From positions 1 through 15,019 of the forward strand of contig JBFLVQ010000163.1 of the NCBI GenBank assembly GCA_040758525.1: DNA of 15,019 nucleotides, written 5' to 3'. This document shows positions 13,987-15,019 of this stretch, piece by piece. Below the pieces are notes generated by a model that saw only the letters and a list, made by a program, of their open reading frames with translations, did no database searches and was not told the DNA's origin. How positions within the stretch are numbered: the stretch's first letter is position 1; every line of letters begins with the position of its first letter. The DNA is from JBFLVQ01 sp040758525 (GTDB lineage Bacteria; Acidobacteriota; Blastocatellia; Chloracidobacteriales; JADJPF01). A program made the translations under genes and the position numbers.

Positions 13987-14955
13987 TCATCTCTTTTTGC
14001 ACAGGGGTTTACTTTTATTAGTGGTGGCAGCAGCAATCTTATTATTAAGCTTCTTGAGTGTACTCAGTATCTGGTTATTCAATTGATTGGTCTGTGAGAA
14101 CTGCGAGATCACATCCAGAGCTTTAGCAAAAGAATCAACTTGAGCAGCAATAGCAGGGAATTGTGAAAAGAAAGATTCAGCTCTCACAATGAAAGCATTC
14201 AGTGACCTTTCCATTGTTTCTTGCTGGCGAGACACCTTCAACAGACTATCTTGCAACGTAGCGATCTGGTTAGTGAGGGCCTGCATACTGGCTTGTAACG
14301 ATCTATCCAACTTATCAATGGACATAGCCAAAACATCCACTTGTTTGGTCGAAGATCTACCTAACCTTTCAGCTAACAGAGACGAACTGCTAGCTTGCAA
14401 TGGAGGTTTCTGTACAGCTTGGCTTGGTTGTTGACTTACCTGTTGACCTAGCTGTTGGCTTGGTAGTTGGCCTGGTTGTTGAGATTGTTGATGGAATCTA
14501 GCCAATATTTCAGCCTTAGAAGGGCGTCCAGGTCTACGCTTAGGCTTATCCTCGATGGGTTTATTAGGCCGCCCTTGTCTACGCAGTGCTCCAGAACTCA
14601 CAGCCAGTTGTAATGCCTTCTCTACATCAGGTCTGTAAAAGAGCTTGAGCTTATGATCATCTTGAGATGGTATCAGTCTAGTTAGACCGTGATCCTTGAG
14701 AATACCAATCCATCGATAATAGGATCTTTCACTAACATCAAACTCTCTCTTTAGCAACTCTCTATGCAGCCACATATTAGTATCGCTGAAATGTTCAACA
14801 GGCACACCAGCCCAGAGCTGCGCATCAGTAGGGGCAGCAGGCAGGACGTGTTCAACAATAGCCTGTTGCTGTGCATTATCAGCGTTTGAGTTAGCATCCA
14901 TTGTGGCAGCCGGAGTATCAGATGAGTCAGAATCAGAATCAGAATGAGTATGCAT
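13987..14955 (-). CDS. Winged-helix, AT-hook and coiled-coil DNA-binding protein
   Basis: This 322-residue protein has several parts. The N-terminus is acidic and low-complexity (SDSDSDSS). A winged-helix-like segment (about 58-118) has NMWLHRELLKREFDVSERSYYRW as separate helices and a following wing. Two AT-hook cores, QGRPNK (127-132) and RRPGRPSK (140-147), are each centred on GRP. A linker of five tetrapeptides (159-178) follows, then a long helical, probably coiled-coil region (about 204-310) and a basic tail (SKPLCKKR). The layout recalls plasmid proteins such as KfrA and TubY and nucleoid-associated proteins, but I recognise no specific family. GAGGA lies eight bases before the ATG at 14955. 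The same frame stays open to the right edge, so an earlier start outside the window is possible. It converges with the decayed GNAT gene. Confidence 0.75.
   Translation of the reverse strand: MHTHSDSDSDSSDTPAATMDANSNADNAQQQAIVEHVLPAAPTDAQLWAGVPVEHFSDTNMWLHRELLKREFDVSERSYYRWIGILKDHGLTRLIPSQDDHKLKLFYRPDVEKALQLAVSSGALRRQGRPNKPIEDKPKRRPGRPSKAEILARFHQQSQQPGQLPSQQLGQQVSQQPSQAVQKPPLQASSSSLLAERLGRSSTKQVDVLAMSIDKLDRSLQASMQALTNQIATLQDSLLKVSRQQETMERSLNAFIVRAESFFSQFPAIAAQVDSFAKALDVISQFSQTNQLNNQILSTLKKLNNKIAAATTNKSKPLCKKR
14423..14482. repeat. Five 12-base tandem repeats encoding a tetrapeptide linker
   Basis: Five imperfect 12-base units follow one another on the plus strand, with consensus C-Y-T-R-G-Y-T-G-T-T-G-R. 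A truncated sixth follows. On the coding minus strand they give QQPG, QLPS, QQLG, QQVS and QQPS, a flexible linker between the AT-hooks and the coiled coil. The repeat number is likely to vary between strains by slippage. Confidence 0.85.
14927..14944. repeat. Three TCAGAA tandem repeats
   Basis: Three exact copies of TCAGAA encode the SDSDSD run near the N-terminus of the DNA-binding protein. This is a short microsatellite that preserves the frame when it expands or contracts. Confidence 0.8.
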
Positions 14956-15019
14956 AGGAGAATCCTCGACGATAGGTTTATTGAGGTAATGGGCAAAAGT
15001 AGGTAGCGCTGGTGACGTG

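Overview
The left two thirds of the window (bases 91-10849, all on the minus strand) is a complete type I-D CRISPR-Cas locus. Read in the direction of transcription, the order is: WYL-domain regulator, cas10d (csc3), csc2 (cas7), csc1 (cas5), a Cas3' helicase without a nuclease domain, cas6, cas4, cas1, cas2. Genes are separated by a few tens of bases at most, and cas4 and cas1 overlap by four bases, so a single leftward operon is likely. The best promoter lies in front of the WYL gene: a TATAAT box at 10891-10896 with a 26-base near-perfect inverted repeat beside it, well placed for a repressor operator. Inside the 3' end of cas10d is a strong ribosome-binding site followed by an in-frame ATG. 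It would produce a separate 139-residue small subunit (Cas11d). No CRISPR array is visible; it may lie left of cas2, outside the window.

Upstream of the WYL gene, on the same strand, is a protein (11056-12087) that I recognise from memory as a member of the family that includes AcrVA2, the Moraxella inhibitor of Cas12a. Its closing block, with HIRKAHWHHYWTGPR, is the family hallmark. An anti-CRISPR-family protein about 200 bases upstream of a type I-D operon, with no Cas12a gene in view, is the most interesting observation here.

The right third is an accessory region. It contains an unrecognised 172-residue protein with an excellent ribosome-binding site (12425-12943, plus strand), a frameshifted gene remnant (about 12976-13370), a GNAT acetyltransferase interrupted by an in-frame amber codon (13443-13913), and on the minus strand a multidomain DNA-binding protein (13987-14955). 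That last protein has a winged-helix-like segment, two AT-hooks, a tetrapeptide-repeat linker and a coiled-coil tail.

The organism is probably a member of the Chloroflexota, with Ktedonobacteria my best guess. This rests on the style of the GNAT and AT-hook proteins and on the combination of type I-D with a WYL regulator; type I-D is also common in cyanobacteria and archaea. Shine-Dalgarno sequences before many genes argue for a bacterium. The assignment is an inference and has not been tested by any search.
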